This document shows positions 31,252-40,916 of a DNA stretch of 64,000 nt, piece after piece; the stretch's first letter is position 1, and every line of letters begins with the position of its first letter. Under the pieces are notes generated by a model, which was not told the DNA's origin, ran no database searches, and saw nothing but the letters and a program-made list of their open reading frames with translations. Origin of the DNA: an uncultured Microbacterium sp. (GTDB lineage: Bacteria > Actinomycetota > Actinomycetes > Actinomycetales > Microbacteriaceae); contig CAJYHN010000002.1 in the NCBI GenBank assembly GCA_913774665.1, positions 186,001 through 250,000 on the forward strand, in the 5' to 3' direction. Position numbers and translations under genes: made by a program.

Positions 31252-31383
31252 ACGATTCCCCCGCGCCGCGGGATGGGTGCCGTGGCGGGGCGGGAATGAC
31301 CATCCTGTGTCGGAGCGGTCGCGCGTACTAGGCTCGGAGGGTCCTTCTCCCCCAGGCGGTTCTGCCGCGATGAGGTGCTACCC

Positions 31384-33027
31384 GTGACTTCCGCTCCCAC
31401 TCCCGAGACCTCCGACCCGCGCGACGACGCGAGCAGCGCCGAGGTCGATCCCACCGTCACGACCCCGGTCGAGGCGGAAACCGACTCTTCCGACGCCGTT
31501 CCGGCCCCGGATCCCTCCGCTCCCGACGCCGACGCCTCGTCCGGCGAGTCGTCGCTCGACGAGCAGGCGACGGATGCCGCTGACCCCGCGTCCCCCACCG
31601 AGCCCGCTGCCGAAGAGCCCGCTGCTGAAGAGCCCGCTGTTGAAGAGCCCGCCGCCGCGGCGCCGGTCGAAGACGAAGAGGCCGCCGCTTCGAAGGACGA
31701 CGCCGCTCCCGCCGTGCAGTCCGCCGCTGCGCAGCCCGCGGCCCCGCGTCCCGGCCTTCGACTCCCCGGGCCTCCTCCCGGCAAGACCGCGTCCACCTCG
31801 GCCACCCAGCCCTGGGGCCGCGTCGACGACGAGGGAACCGTCTCGGTCCGCGAGGGCGACGACTGGCGCGTCGTGGGCCAGTACCCCGACGGCACGCCGG
31901 CCGAGGCGCTGGCCTATTTCCAGCGCAAGTTCTCCGACCTCGCCGGTGAGGTCACTCTGATCGAGACGCGCCACCGTCGCGGAGGGGCCTCGGCATCGGA
32001 CCTGCGTTCGACGGCGAAGACGCTTCGCGGCAAGCTGGAGGGTGCGGCCGCCGTGGGCGACCTCGCCGCTCTCATCGCCCGTGTCGACGCCCTCACGGCT
32101 GAGCTCGCCGAAGCGAGTGAGACCGAGGCCGTCGCCGCGAAGCAGGCCACCGAAGAGGCCGTGCGCGAGCGCACCGCGATCGTCGAAGAGGCCGAGGCCC
32201 TCGCCGCCCGCGACCCGCAGACGGTGCAGTGGAAGCAGATGACCGCCGACATGACCGCGCTGTTCGACCGGTGGCAGGCCCACCAGCAGAACGGTCCGCG
32301 CCTGTCGAAGTCGACCGCGCAGCAGCTCTGGCGCCGCTTCCGCGACGCGCGCGCCACGGTCGATCGTCACCGCCGCGAGTTCTTCTCGTCGCTCGACGAG
32401 ACCCACAAGTCGGCGCGCGAGGCCAAGACGCGTCTGGTCGAGCGCGCCGAGGCCCTCGCCCCGCGTGGTGAGGACGGGATCGGGGCGTACCGCGACCTCC
32501 TCGACGCGTGGAAGGCCTCGGGTCGCGCCGGCCGCAAGGTCGACGATGCGCTGTGGGCTCGCTTCAAGGCCGCCGGCGACGCGCTCTACGGAGCTCGTAT
32601 CGAGCGCGAGTCCGCCGATGCCGAGGCGTCGAAGGAGAAGATCGAGCAGAAGCGCGCTCTCCTCGAGCAGGCCGCGCCCATCGTCGACGAGAAGAACCTC
32701 GCGACGGCCCGTCAGAAGCTGACCGCCATCCAGCGTCAGTGGGACGAGATCGGACGCATCTTCCCGCGCGACAAGGAGCGCGTCCTCGACGACGAGCTCC
32801 GCAAGATCGAGCAGAGCGTGCGCACCCGCGAAGACGCCGACTGGAAGCGCAACGACCCCGAGCAGAAGGCCCGCGCCAACGACATGACGCGTCAGCTCAC
32901 CGACGCGATCGACAAGCTCGAGGCCGAGCTGGCCGAGGCCGAGTCGCGCGGCGACAAGCGTGCCGCGGCGCAGGCGTCGGAGGCTCTCGAAGCGCGTCGT
33001 ACCTGGCTGCGCGCCCTCGGCGGCTGA
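31384..33027 (+). CDS. DUF349-domain coiled-coil protein
   Basis: 547 aa from GTG 31384 (GAGG 8 nt upstream; another GTG at 31375 is less well placed). Residues 1-140 are an acidic Ala/Pro/Glu-rich tail with EEPAAEEPAVEEP repeats. From 140 on there are highly charged helices with repeated DUF349 units (WKQM near 285, W-x-x-F at LWRRFRDAR, LWARFKAAGD). No enzyme motif is visible. DUF349 proteins are widespread in actinobacteria and lack a firm function. TAGGCT at 31329-31334 is a possible -10. Confidence 0.85.
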   Translation: MTSAPTPETSDPRDDASSAEVDPTVTTPVEAETDSSDAVPAPDPSAPDADASSGESSLDEQATDAADPASPTEPAAEEPAAEEPAVEEPAAAAPVEDEEAAASKDDAAPAVQSAAAQPAAPRPGLRLPGPPPGKTASTSATQPWGRVDDEGTVSVREGDDWRVVGQYPDGTPAEALAYFQRKFSDLAGEVTLIETRHRRGGASASDLRSTAKTLRGKLEGAAAVGDLAALIARVDALTAELAEASETEAVAAKQATEEAVRERTAIVEEAEALAARDPQTVQWKQMTADMTALFDRWQAHQQNGPRLSKSTAQQLWRRFRDARATVDRHRREFFSSLDETHKSAREAKTRLVERAEALAPRGEDGIGAYRDLLDAWKASGRAGRKVDDALWARFKAAGDALYGARIERESADAEASKEKIEQKRALLEQAAPIVDEKNLATARQKLTAIQRQWDEIGRIFPRDKERVLDDELRKIEQSVRTREDADWKRNDPEQKARANDMTRQLTDAIDKLEAELAEAESRGDKRAAAQASEALEARRTWLRALGG

Positions 33028-33091
33028 TCGGGTTCTCCACAGTTCGACGGTTCGACCGTCACGGGCGACACCGCTCCGTCACACTGACGGG

Positions 33092-33655
33092 ATGGTGTCG
33101 CCCTTTCTGTTCTTCCCCGGGGAGCGTCTCGCGTTGACCGAGCTCAGTGCGGCGTGCCTCGACGGTCTGCTCGTGCCGCTCGGCGAGGGTTTCATGCCGG
33201 CCGATGCGGTGGAGACGGTCTGGATGCGGGCACGGAGCCTGTCTCCCCTGCTCGGCGGACGGTGGGCCGGGGTGCGGCTGACGGCGGCGTGGGTGCACGG
33301 CGGAACGGCGACCGAGCCCAGACGGCACCACCTCCAGCGTGTGGGGCCGACGCGGACGCGCGCGCAGGACGCGACCCGGGCCGTGTTCCACGATGTGCGG
33401 CTCCCGGATGCCGACACGACCTTCGTCGCGGGCGTTCACCTCAGCACACCGGGGCGAACGCTCGCCGACCTCGCGCGTTCCGACGACGAGGCTCAGCGCG
33501 CCGTGGCGATCGAGTGGGCGGCATCCGATGTCGAATCGCGACACGAGGCCCAGGCGTGGCTGGTGCGACACCCGACGTTCCCGCACGGCAGGAGGGGCGC
33601 CGCGCTCCTTACCGACGTCGTGGCGGAGAGGACCCCGGCTGCTACGAGGAGGTGA
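33092..33655 (+). CDS. Uncharacterised protein resembling AbiEi-like antitoxin/regulator family
   Basis: 187 aa from ATG 33092. LTAAWVHGGT, RTRAQDATRAVFHDV and HLSTPGRTLADLAR follow the order seen in the AbiEi-like or DUF559-associated actinobacterial proteins (a W-x-H-G strand, a degenerate middle domain and a T-P-x-R-T-x-x-D-L helix). The assignment is by pattern only. No partner toxin (AbiEii nucleotidyltransferase) is adjacent. Its last 14 bp overlap the 3' end of the convergent rsh gene. Confidence 0.5.
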   Translation: MVSPFLFFPGERLALTELSAACLDGLLVPLGEGFMPADAVETVWMRARSLSPLLGGRWAGVRLTAAWVHGGTATEPRRHHLQRVGPTRTRAQDATRAVFHDVRLPDADTTFVAGVHLSTPGRTLADLARSDDEAQRAVAIEWAASDVESRHEAQAWLVRHPTFPHGRRGAALLTDVVAERTPAATRR

Positions 33656-35891
33656 CGCGGTACACGTCGTAGACCGCGTCGATGCGCCGCACGGCGTTCA
33701 GCACGCGATCGAGGTGCACGGTGTCGCCCATCTCGAACACGAACTTACTGAGCGCGAGGCGGTCGTTCGTGGTCGACACGGTCGCCGAGAGGATGTTCAC
33801 GTGGTGCTCGCTCAGCACGCGCGTGACATCGCTCAGCAGTCCCGAGCGATCGAGGGCCTCGACCTGGATCTGCACCAGGAAGACGCTCTTCGTCGTCGGC
33901 GCCCACTCGACGTCGATCAGACGATCGGGCTCCTCCTTCAGCGACTTCACGTTCGTGCAGTCGCCGCGGTGGACCGACACCCCGCTGCCGCGCGTGACGA
34001 AGCCGACGATCTCGTCGCCCGGAACGGGGGTGCAGCACTTGGCGAGCTTGACGAGGATGTCGGGGGCTCCGCGCACCAGGACGCCGGAGTCGCCGCCACG
34101 CGGAGCGCGGCTGCGGCCGACGGGGATGTCGATGGGGCCGGTGTTGGCCTCTTCGACGTTGACGAGAGCGGTGACCTTCTCGATCACGGATTGCGTGGAG
34201 ACGTGCCCCTCGCCGACCGCGGCGTAGAGCGCGGACACGTCCTCGTAGTGGAAGAGCCGGGCGACCTCGGTGAACGAGTCCTGGCTCATGAGGCGCTGCA
34301 GGGGCAGGTTCTGCCGACGCATGGCGCGGGCGATCGAGTCCTTGCCCTGCTCGATGGCCTCTTCGCGGCGTTCCTTCGTGAACCACCCGCGGATCTTGTT
34401 GCGCGCGCGGGTGCTCTTGACGAACCCGAGCCAGTCCTGGCTGGGGCCGGCATCGGGGTTCTTCGAGGTGAACACCTCGACGACGTCGCCGCTCTGCAGG
34501 GTCGACTCGAGCGGCACCAGGCGACCGTTGACCTTGGCACCCATCGTGCGGTGACCGATCTCGGTGTGAACGGCGTACGCGAAGTCGACCGGGGTCGCGC
34601 CGGTGGGAAGCCCGACCACGCGGCCCTTCGGGGTGAAGACGTAGACCTCTTTCGCGCCGATCTCGAAGCGGAGCGAGTCGAGGAACTCCCCCGGGTCGGC
34701 GGTCTCGGCCTGCCAGTCGGAGATGTGCGCGATCCACGCCATGTCGGCGTCGACGGCCTTGGCGTCGGCCTTACCGCCCGCCATCCGCTCCTTGTACTTC
34801 CAATGCGCGGCGACGCCGAACTCCGCCTGCTGGTGCATCTCGTGCGTGCGGATCTGGATCTCGACGGTGCGCCCGCCGGGTCCGATCACCGTGGTGTGCA
34901 GCGACTGGTACAGGTTGAACTTGGGGGTCGCGATGTAGTCCTTGAAACGCCCCGGCAGCGGGGTCCACCGTGCGTGGATCGCACCGAGCACGGCGTAGCA
35001 GTCGCGCACGGTGCCGACCAGGATCCGGATGCCGATGAGGTCGTAGATGTCGTCGAACTCGCGGCCGCGGACCACCATCTTCTGGTACACGGAGTACAGC
35101 TGCTTGGGTCGGCCCATCACCCGGCCGCGAACGCGGAGTTCGCGCAGGTCGGCGTCGACGGCATCGATGACGTTCTGCACGTACTGCTCGCGCTGGGGCG
35201 TGCGCTGCTTGACCAGGCTGTCGATCTCGGCGTAGAGCTTCGGGTGCATCACCGCGAACGACAGGTCCTCGAGTTCGCTCTTGATCGCCTGGATACCGAG
35301 ACGGTGTGCGAGCGGAGCGTAGATCTCGAGGGTCTCCGTGGCCTTCTTCGCGGCCTTGTGCGGCGGCACGAATCCCCAGGTGCGCGCGTTGTGCAGCCGG
35401 TCGGCCAGCTTGATGAGCAGCACGCGGATGTCTTTCGACATCGCCACGATCATCTTGCGGACCGTCTCGGCTTGGGCGCTGTCGCCGTACTTGACCTTGT
35501 CGAGCTTGGTGACGCCGTCGACGAGCATCGCGACCTCGTCACCGAAGTCGGCGGCGAGCTCGTCGAGCGGATAACCCGTGTCCTCGACGGTGTCGTGCAG
35601 CAGCGCGGCGGCGATCGCCTTGGGGCCGAGGCCGAGCTCCGCCAGGATCTGCGCGACCGCCAGGGGGTGCGTGATGTACGGCTCGCCGCTCTGTCGCTTC
35701 TGCCCGTCGTGGGCCTTGTCGGCCACGGCGTAGGCGCGCTCGATGATCGCGAGGTCGCCCTTGGGGTGGTGCGTGCGGACCGTGCGGAGCAGCTTGTCGA
35801 CGTCGTCGCGACGGGCCGCGCGCGAGAAGATGCGCGGGACCAGCCGTCGCAGGGAGGACGGCGGCGGCGCGGAGGAAGCGGTCTCGGTCAT
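33642..35891 (-). CDS. rsh: Bifunctional (p)ppGpp synthetase/hydrolase
   Basis: 749 aa from ATG 35891, with AGGAAGG 8 nt upstream. HD hydrolase domain (LLHDTVEDTGYPLDELAADF near residue 80), synthetase domain (VRGREFDDIYDLIGIRIL), TGS domain (EVYVFTPKGRVVGLPTGATP near residue 400), a CC/zinc-finger-like region (KLAKCCTPVPGDEIVGFVTR) and a C-terminal ACT domain. Intact HD residues make it the long bifunctional Rel type that sets alarmone level in the stringent response. A -10 TAGAAT is at 35927-35922. Position after secDF-yajC-ruvB matches other actinobacteria. Confidence 0.97.
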   Translation of the reverse strand: MTETASSAPPPSSLRRLVPRIFSRAARRDDVDKLLRTVRTHHPKGDLAIIERAYAVADKAHDGQKRQSGEPYITHPLAVAQILAELGLGPKAIAAALLHDTVEDTGYPLDELAADFGDEVAMLVDGVTKLDKVKYGDSAQAETVRKMIVAMSKDIRVLLIKLADRLHNARTWGFVPPHKAAKKATETLEIYAPLAHRLGIQAIKSELEDLSFAVMHPKLYAEIDSLVKQRTPQREQYVQNVIDAVDADLRELRVRGRVMGRPKQLYSVYQKMVVRGREFDDIYDLIGIRILVGTVRDCYAVLGAIHARWTPLPGRFKDYIATPKFNLYQSLHTTVIGPGGRTVEIQIRTHEMHQQAEFGVAAHWKYKERMAGGKADAKAVDADMAWIAHISDWQAETADPGEFLDSLRFEIGAKEVYVFTPKGRVVGLPTGATPVDFAYAVHTEIGHRTMGAKVNGRLVPLESTLQSGDVVEVFTSKNPDAGPSQDWLGFVKSTRARNKIRGWFTKERREEAIEQGKDSIARAMRRQNLPLQRLMSQDSFTEVARLFHYEDVSALYAAVGEGHVSTQSVIEKVTALVNVEEANTGPIDIPVGRSRAPRGGDSGVLVRGAPDILVKLAKCCTPVPGDEIVGFVTRGSGVSVHRGDCTNVKSLKEEPDRLIDVEWAPTTKSVFLVQIQVEALDRSGLLSDVTRVLSEHHVNILSATVSTTNDRLALSKFVFEMGDTVHLDRVLNAVRRIDAVYDVYRVTSS

Positions 35892-35979
35892 CGCCACCCC
35901 TTCCTCACGGCCAGTAGATCGATTCTATGCCTCGCGGCGGGGGTCACAGGTGCGGGCCCGAAGGGCGGGGCCCCGGCCG

Positions 35980-36966
35980 TCAGGCCGGGACGCCCGCCTT
36001 CTCACGGGCCGACACGACGCGTGCGTCGCGCAGAGCGATCGGCTTCTCCTTCTCGCGCAGCAACGCGTACATCGGCACCGCGACGAAGAGTGTCGAGTAT
36101 GCGGCGACGATCGTGCCGACGAAGATCGACAGCGAGATGTCGCTCAGCGTGCGCGCACCGAGCGGCACACCGATGAACAGGATCGCGCCGACGGGGAGGA
36201 TCGCGACGACGGTGGTGTTGATCGAGCGGATCAGCGTCTGGTTCGCGGCGAGGTTCACCGACTCCGCGAATGTGCGACCGGAGATCTCCCCGTCCTCTCG
36301 GGTGTTCTCCCTGACCTTGTCGAACACGACGGTGGTGTCGTACAGCGCGTAGGAGAGGATCGTGAGGAAGCCGATGACGGCGGCGGGCGAGATCTCGAAC
36401 CCGAAGACGGCGTAGACGCCGATGGTGATCACGAGGACGTCGACGAGGCCGATGATCGCGGCGACCGACATCTTCCACGTACGGAAGTACAGCGCGAGGA
36501 TGAGGAACGTCAGCGCGAGGAAGATCGACAGACCCCAGAGCGACTGGCGCGTGACGTCGTTACCCCAGGTCGGCCCGATGAACGAGTTCGTGATCTCGGA
36601 CGCCGGCACCTGGTAAGCGGTCGCGAGGGCTGCCGAGACCGCCTGTGTCTGGTCGTTGTCCAGCTGGTCGGTCTGCACGCGCACCGACTGGCCGCTGATC
36701 GTGGTGACGCGGGTCGTGGCATCCGGAACCACCGAGGTCACGGCCTGCGTGGCGAGCCCCTGGTCGAACGTCGACGGGTTCGACACGGTGAACTGCGATC
36801 CCCCCGTGAATTCGATCGAGAACTGAACGGGGCGGATGAACGGGACGAGGGCCGCGCCGATCACCAGGACCGCGGCGATGATGAACCACAGGCGACGACG
36901 CTGCACGAAGGGGAAGGACGTCTTCCCCGAGTAGAGGTCGTTACCGAGCTGCGACATGGAGCGCAT
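35980..36966 (-). CDS. secF: Protein translocase subunit SecF
   Basis: 328 aa with six predicted membrane helices and a periplasmic-type P1 domain. N-terminal helix FIIAAVLVIGAALVPFI, then IEFTGGSQF, the GPTWG signature before helix 2, and ALYDTTVVFDKVRENTRE in helix 4-5 (the conserved D-D/E-x-V-V region). With SecD it uses proton motive force to pull proteins out of SecYEG. The start overlaps the secD stop as TGATG; a second ATG at 36957 is also possible. Confidence 0.96.
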   Translation of the reverse strand: MRSMSQLGNDLYSGKTSFPFVQRRRLWFIIAAVLVIGAALVPFIRPVQFSIEFTGGSQFTVSNPSTFDQGLATQAVTSVVPDATTRVTTISGQSVRVQTDQLDNDQTQAVSAALATAYQVPASEITNSFIGPTWGNDVTRQSLWGLSIFLALTFLILALYFRTWKMSVAAIIGLVDVLVITIGVYAVFGFEISPAAVIGFLTILSYALYDTTVVFDKVRENTREDGEISGRTFAESVNLAANQTLIRSINTTVVAILPVGAILFIGVPLGARTLSDISLSIFVGTIVAAYSTLFVAVPMYALLREKEKPIALRDARVVSAREKAGVPA

Positions 36967-38675
36967 CAGTCGTCTCCCTCCTTCGTGGAGCGGCTATCGC
37001 CGCGGCTGGCGGCGGCCAGCTCGGCCTGCTTGCGTTCGGCGATCGTCTGTCGACGCTGCGCCTCGCCGCGCGACTTCTTCACGCGGCCCGCCTCGACCAC
37101 GGGGGCGCGGAACTGCGCGCGTCCCCGGTAGACGGCGCCGAGCGCGTTGGGGTCCATTCCCGACAGGGGGTGGCCCGAACCGAAGAACCGCGTGCGAGCG
37201 AGCAGCTGCATCACCGGGTGGGTGAACAGGATGAAGATCAGGATGTCGATGGCCGTCGTGAGACCCAGCGTGAACGCGAAGCCCTTCACCGTGGCATCCG
37301 CGAGGATGTACAGCACCACAGCCGCCAGGATGTTGATCGACTTCGAGATGTAGATCGTGCGCTTGGCGCGCGACCATCCGTCTTCGACCGCGGCGGTGAT
37401 CGACTTGCCGTCGCGCAGCTCGTCTCGTATTCGCTCGAAGTAGACGATGAACGAGTCCGCCGTGAAGCCGATGGTGACGATCAGACCGGCGACACCCGCG
37501 AGCGAGAGTCGGAAGCCGGCACGCCACGCGAGGATGCACAGGGCGAGATAGGTCAGGACCGCCATCACCCCGAGCGAGGCGATGATCACCGTGCCGAGCG
37601 CTCGATAGACGATCAGCGAGTAGATCGCCACGAGCCCGAGGCCGATGAGACCGGCGATGAAGCCGACCTGCAGCTGCTGCGAACCGAGCGTCGCCGACAC
37701 GGTGTCGGAGCTGACCACCTGGAAGCTGAGCGGCAACGCGCCGTACTTGAGCTGGTCGGCGAGGGCCTTGGACGACTCCTGCGTGAACGATCCCGTGATG
37801 CTGGGGCGACCGTCGACGATGATGCCGTTCATCGACGGCGCCGACAGGACCGACCCGTCGAGCACGAACGCGAACTGGTTCAGCGGAGCCTGGGCACCGT
37901 AGAGGCGCTGGCTGATCTCGGCGAACTTCTGCGTGCCCTGGTCGTTCAAGACGAGGTTGACCGCCCACTGCCCGGTGTTCTGCTCCTGGCCGTTGGTGGC
38001 GTTCGAGATGGCGGTGCCGTCGAGCTCGACGGGGCCGAGGATGTACTTCTGCCCGTCGTTCGTTCCGCACGTGATCATCGGCTGGTCGGCCGGAGCCTGC
38101 GCCGGGTTGCTCGGCGGGTTCGCGCAGTCGTATGCGAGGAACTGCGCCTGCAGGGCCGGGGTGATGTATGCCGGGTCGCTCGCGTTGGTGGGCGAGGCGG
38201 TGGGCGTCGACGGCAGGTTCGGGTCGGGCGTCGGGTACGGCGTGCTCACGCCGTCCTGACCCACGAACGTGGTCGCCGGCGAACCGGTGAACAGCACGGG
38301 GCGCAGCTGCAGCTGAGCCGAGCTCTGGATGCGCTGACGCGTGGCCTCGTCGGCCTGGCCGGGGATCTGCACGACGATGTTGCGGCCACCCTCGGTGGCG
38401 ACGTCGGCTTCACCCACGCCCGAGGCGTCGACGCGCTGGCGGATGATCGTGACAGCCTGCGCCAGCTGTTCGCTGTCGGGCGCGGCGCCGTCGGTGGTCT
38501 GGGCTTGCAGGATGATCTGAGTGCCGCCCTGGAGGTCGAGCGCGAGCTCGGGGGTCCAGGAGCTGGCATTGAACACGTACACACCCAGCGCGTTGATGCC
38601 GAAGAGCACGCCGGTGATGGCGAGCAATCCGGTCAAAACGCGCCAGGCGTGACGGACGGGAGTCGAGGGCGCCAC
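36966..38675 (-). CDS. secD: Protein translocase subunit SecD
   Basis: 569 aa from GTG 38675. Helix 1 (LTGLLAITGVLFGINALGVYVF), LDLQGGTQIILQ (the D-L-x-G-G signature), a large outer P1 region with a Pro/Thr-rich insert near residues 170-200 and the head GRPSITGSFTQESSKALADQL, then five C-terminal helices with GFTADSFIVYFERIRDE. The C-terminal 60 residues are basic and cytoplasmic. Partner of SecF and YajC. Confidence 0.97.
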   Translation of the reverse strand: MAPSTPVRHAWRVLTGLLAITGVLFGINALGVYVFNASSWTPELALDLQGGTQIILQAQTTDGAAPDSEQLAQAVTIIRQRVDASGVGEADVATEGGRNIVVQIPGQADEATRQRIQSSAQLQLRPVLFTGSPATTFVGQDGVSTPYPTPDPNLPSTPTASPTNASDPAYITPALQAQFLAYDCANPPSNPAQAPADQPMITCGTNDGQKYILGPVELDGTAISNATNGQEQNTGQWAVNLVLNDQGTQKFAEISQRLYGAQAPLNQFAFVLDGSVLSAPSMNGIIVDGRPSITGSFTQESSKALADQLKYGALPLSFQVVSSDTVSATLGSQQLQVGFIAGLIGLGLVAIYSLIVYRALGTVIIASLGVMAVLTYLALCILAWRAGFRLSLAGVAGLIVTIGFTADSFIVYFERIRDELRDGKSITAAVEDGWSRAKRTIYISKSINILAAVVLYILADATVKGFAFTLGLTTAIDILIFILFTHPVMQLLARTRFFGSGHPLSGMDPNALGAVYRGRAQFRAPVVEAGRVKKSRGEAQRRQTIAERKQAELAAASRGDSRSTKEGDD

Positions 38676-38723
38676 GGAGTCGGCTTTCTGTGCGGCGGTG
38701 AACGAAAAGGCGGGAGGGGGCGA

Positions 38724-39167
38724 TCAGACCGCGGGGCGGTCCTTGTCGTCGCGCTCGGCGTCGGCAGCGTGCTGACGGGCGGCGCGCTGGTCGTCGCTGA
38801 TCGAGGTGATGTCGCCGTCGGCGACGCCGGCCACGTACTCGGCCTCGGTCTCTTCGGCTTCGATGAACTCGTCCTCGGTGACGGTGCCCGCGGCCGAGTC
38901 GACGATGCGGAGGATGGCCTGGCTGTGCACCTTGATGACGACGCCGGGCGCGATCTCGACGTGCGCGGGCTTGTCGAGGTCTTCACCGTCGTACTCGACG
39001 ATCGTGCCGTAGAGGCCGCCCTGCAGCAGCACCTCGGCACCGGGGACCGTCTCGCGGGCCTTCTGCTCGAGCTCGGCCTTCTGCTTCTTCATGCGACGGC
39101 GGGAGCTCAGGAACATGAAGACGAGCAGGCCCGCGAACAGAATGAGCAGGAGGAAACTGGAGTCCAT
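38724..39167 (-). CDS. yajC: Preprotein translocase subunit YajC
   Basis: 147 aa. N-terminal membrane helix (FLLLILFAGLLVFMFL), basic RRRMKKQKAEL, then the conserved PGAEVLLQGGLYGTIVEYD and IKVHSQAILRIV, which is the YajC beta region. The acidic C-terminal 50 residues extend beyond the usual 100-aa protein. A -10 TATACT lies at 39245-39240, giving a leader of about 65 nt, so secretion genes have a promoter separate from ruvB. Confidence 0.95.
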   Translation of the reverse strand: MDSSFLLLILFAGLLVFMFLSSRRRMKKQKAELEQKARETVPGAEVLLQGGLYGTIVEYDGEDLDKPAHVEIAPGVVIKVHSQAILRIVDSAAGTVTEDEFIEAEETEAEYVAGVADGDITSISDDQRAARQHAADAERDDKDRPAV

Positions 39168-39239
39168 GGAGGCGGTGCACCTTTCAGATCAGGCGCGCCG
39201 TGCGGCACTGCCTAGCGTGGGTCGGGGAATCCCCCGCCG

Positions 39240-39245
39240 AGTATA
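39240..39245 (-). promoter_or_regulatory. Predicted -10 element for yajC-secD-secF
   Basis: TATACT on the minus strand, one mismatch from TATAAT, about 72 nt before the yajC ATG and just beyond the ruvB stop. The -35 is weak (CGGTTC region). Confidence 0.45.
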
Positions 39246-39247
39246 GG

Positions 39248-40294
39248 TCATGACCCCTGGCTGAACCGGAGCATGCCGTCCGGGTGGGGGGCTCCGAGGT
39301 GGTCGTAGGCCTCGGGAGTCGCCACGCGTCCGCGGGGCGTGCGGCCCATGAATCCGATGCGCACGAGGTAGGGCTCGACGACCGACTCGATGGTCTCGGG
39401 CTCTTCCCCCACGGCCACGGCGAGCGTGCTGAGCCCCACCGGTCCCCCGCGGAATCGGCGGACGAGGGCGTCGAGGACGGCTCTGTCGAGGCGGTCGAGC
39501 CCGATGGCATCCACGTCGTAGAGATCGAGAGCGGCGCCGACCGTCCGCACGTCGGCGTGACCCTCGTCGGTGCCGGTCGACGGACCGTTCACGACGAGAT
39601 AGTCCCGGACACGTCGGAGCAGACGGTTGGCGATTCGGGGCGTCCCCCGCGAGCGGCGGGCGATCTCGGAGCGCGCCGTTCCCGGGAGGCCGACGTCGAG
39701 CATGGATGCCGAGCGGGAGACCACCCGCTCGAGTTCTTCGGGCTCGTAGTACTCGAGGTGGGCGGTGAAACCGAAGCGGTCACGGAGGGGGTTCGGCAGC
39801 AGGCCCGCGCGTGTCGTGGCGCCCACCAGGGTGAACGGAGCGAGGTCGAGGGGGATGCTGGTCGCTCCCGCGCCCTTGCCGACCATGATGTCGATGCGGA
39901 AGTCCTCCATCGCGAGGTACAGCATCTCTTCGGCGGAGCGTGCCATGCGGTGGATCTCGTCGATGAAGAGCACCTCCCCCGGCGTGAGCGACGACAGCAG
40001 GGCCGCGAGGTCGCCCGCGTGCTGGATCGCCGGTCCGCTCGACAAGCGCAGCGGACGCCCGCTCTCGTGGGCGACGATCATCGCGAGGGTGGTCTTGCCG
40101 AGCCCGGGAGGGCCGGAGAGCAGGATGTGGTCGGGAGAGCGCTGCTGGATGCGCGCGGCGTCGAGGAGGAGCTGCAGCTGGCCGCGGACCTTCTGCTGAC
40201 CGACGAACTCGGCGAGGGAGGTGGGGCGCAGGGCCCCTTCGATCGCGAGTTCGACCTCGTCGTCGGGGGTCCCGGCGTCTCGGACGTCAGCCAC
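39248..40294 (-). CDS. ruvB: Holliday junction branch migration ATPase RuvB
   Basis: 348 aa from GTG 40294, overlapping ruvA by 8 bp. Walker [16 protein letters not shown] near residue 62, Walker [30 protein letters not shown] (arginine finger and sensor), and the C-terminal winged helix ending [17 protein letters not shown]. Hexameric motor for branch migration with RuvA. Likely SOS-induced with ruvA from the internal promoter described separately. Confidence 0.98.
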   Translation of the reverse strand: MADVRDAGTPDDEVELAIEGALRPTSLAEFVGQQKVRGQLQLLLDAARIQQRSPDHILLSGPPGLGKTTLAMIVAHESGRPLRLSSGPAIQHAGDLAALLSSLTPGEVLFIDEIHRMARSAEEMLYLAMEDFRIDIMVGKGAGATSIPLDLAPFTLVGATTRAGLLPNPLRDRFGFTAHLEYYEPEELERVVSRSASMLDVGLPGTARSEIARRSRGTPRIANRLLRRVRDYLVVNGPSTGTDEGHADVRTVGAALDLYDVDAIGLDRLDRAVLDALVRRFRGGPVGLSTLAVAVGEEPETIESVVEPYLVRIGFMGRTPRGRVATPEAYDHLGAPHPDGMLRFSQGS

Positions 40295-40907
40295 TCACGC
40301 TCTCCTTGCGGGCCGGGCCCAGGAGGGCGAGCGTGAGTCGGAGCAACGACTGGACCGAGGCGCGGTCGGCCTCGGAAGCGGATTCGGCGACGGATGCCAC
40401 GGCCTCGGCCGCCGTCCGTTCCGTCCAGCCCAGGCCCACGAGGGCCTGCGTGACCTGCAGGGGCACCTGGCCGTGCGTCGAGGCGGTAGCGGGCGCCGCG
40501 GAGGGCGCCACCTGGAGCTTGCCGGCGAGCTGCACCACGATCAGCTTCGCCGTCTTGGGGCCGATGCCCGAGACGCGCCGGAACGGGGCGTCGTCGTCGT
40601 CGGCTACGGCCTGGGCGATCTGCGGCACCGTGAGCGACGACAGCACCCCGAGCGCGGACTTCGGGCCGACGCCGGTCACGCTGATCAGCTGTGTGAAGAC
40701 GGTCAGCTCTTCGCGCGCCTCGAAGCCGTAGAGCGACAGGGCGTCCTCGCGCACAATGAGGTTGGTGTGCAAGTGGACGTCGTCGCCGACGTGCACCGTG
40801 CGCGCGAGCTGAGCGGTGACCGCGACGGAGAAGCCGACGCCCCCGACCACGATGACCAGCGAGTCGTCGGCGACGTGAGCCGCCGTGCCGTGCAGCGAGG
40901 AGATCAT
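40287..40907 (-). CDS. ruvA: Holliday junction binding protein RuvA
   Basis: 206 aa. [12 protein letters not shown] and VGGVGFSV in the OB domain, then two helix-hairpin-helix motifs ([15 protein letters not shown] and [13 protein letters not shown]) that hold the junction, and the C-terminal RuvB-binding domain ([17 protein letters not shown]). ATG 40907 is 9 nt after the ruvC stop. TAGGCT lies exactly 6 nt before the ATG, so an internal leaderless transcript is likely, under an SOS box. Confidence 0.97.
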   Translation of the reverse strand: MISSLHGTAAHVADDSLVIVVGGVGFSVAVTAQLARTVHVGDDVHLHTNLIVREDALSLYGFEAREELTVFTQLISVTGVGPKSALGVLSSLTVPQIAQAVADDDDAPFRRVSGIGPKTAKLIVVQLAGKLQVAPSAAPATASTHGQVPLQVTQALVGLGWTERTAAEAVASVAESASEADRASVQSLLRLTLALLGPARKESVSG

Positions 40908-40916
40908 CCGGCCAGC

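Noticed and set aside
33030-33091. SOS box upstream of the AbiEi-like gene (paired TTCGAC elements)
   Set aside because: The elements are direct, not inverted, and do not give GAAC-N4-GTTC.
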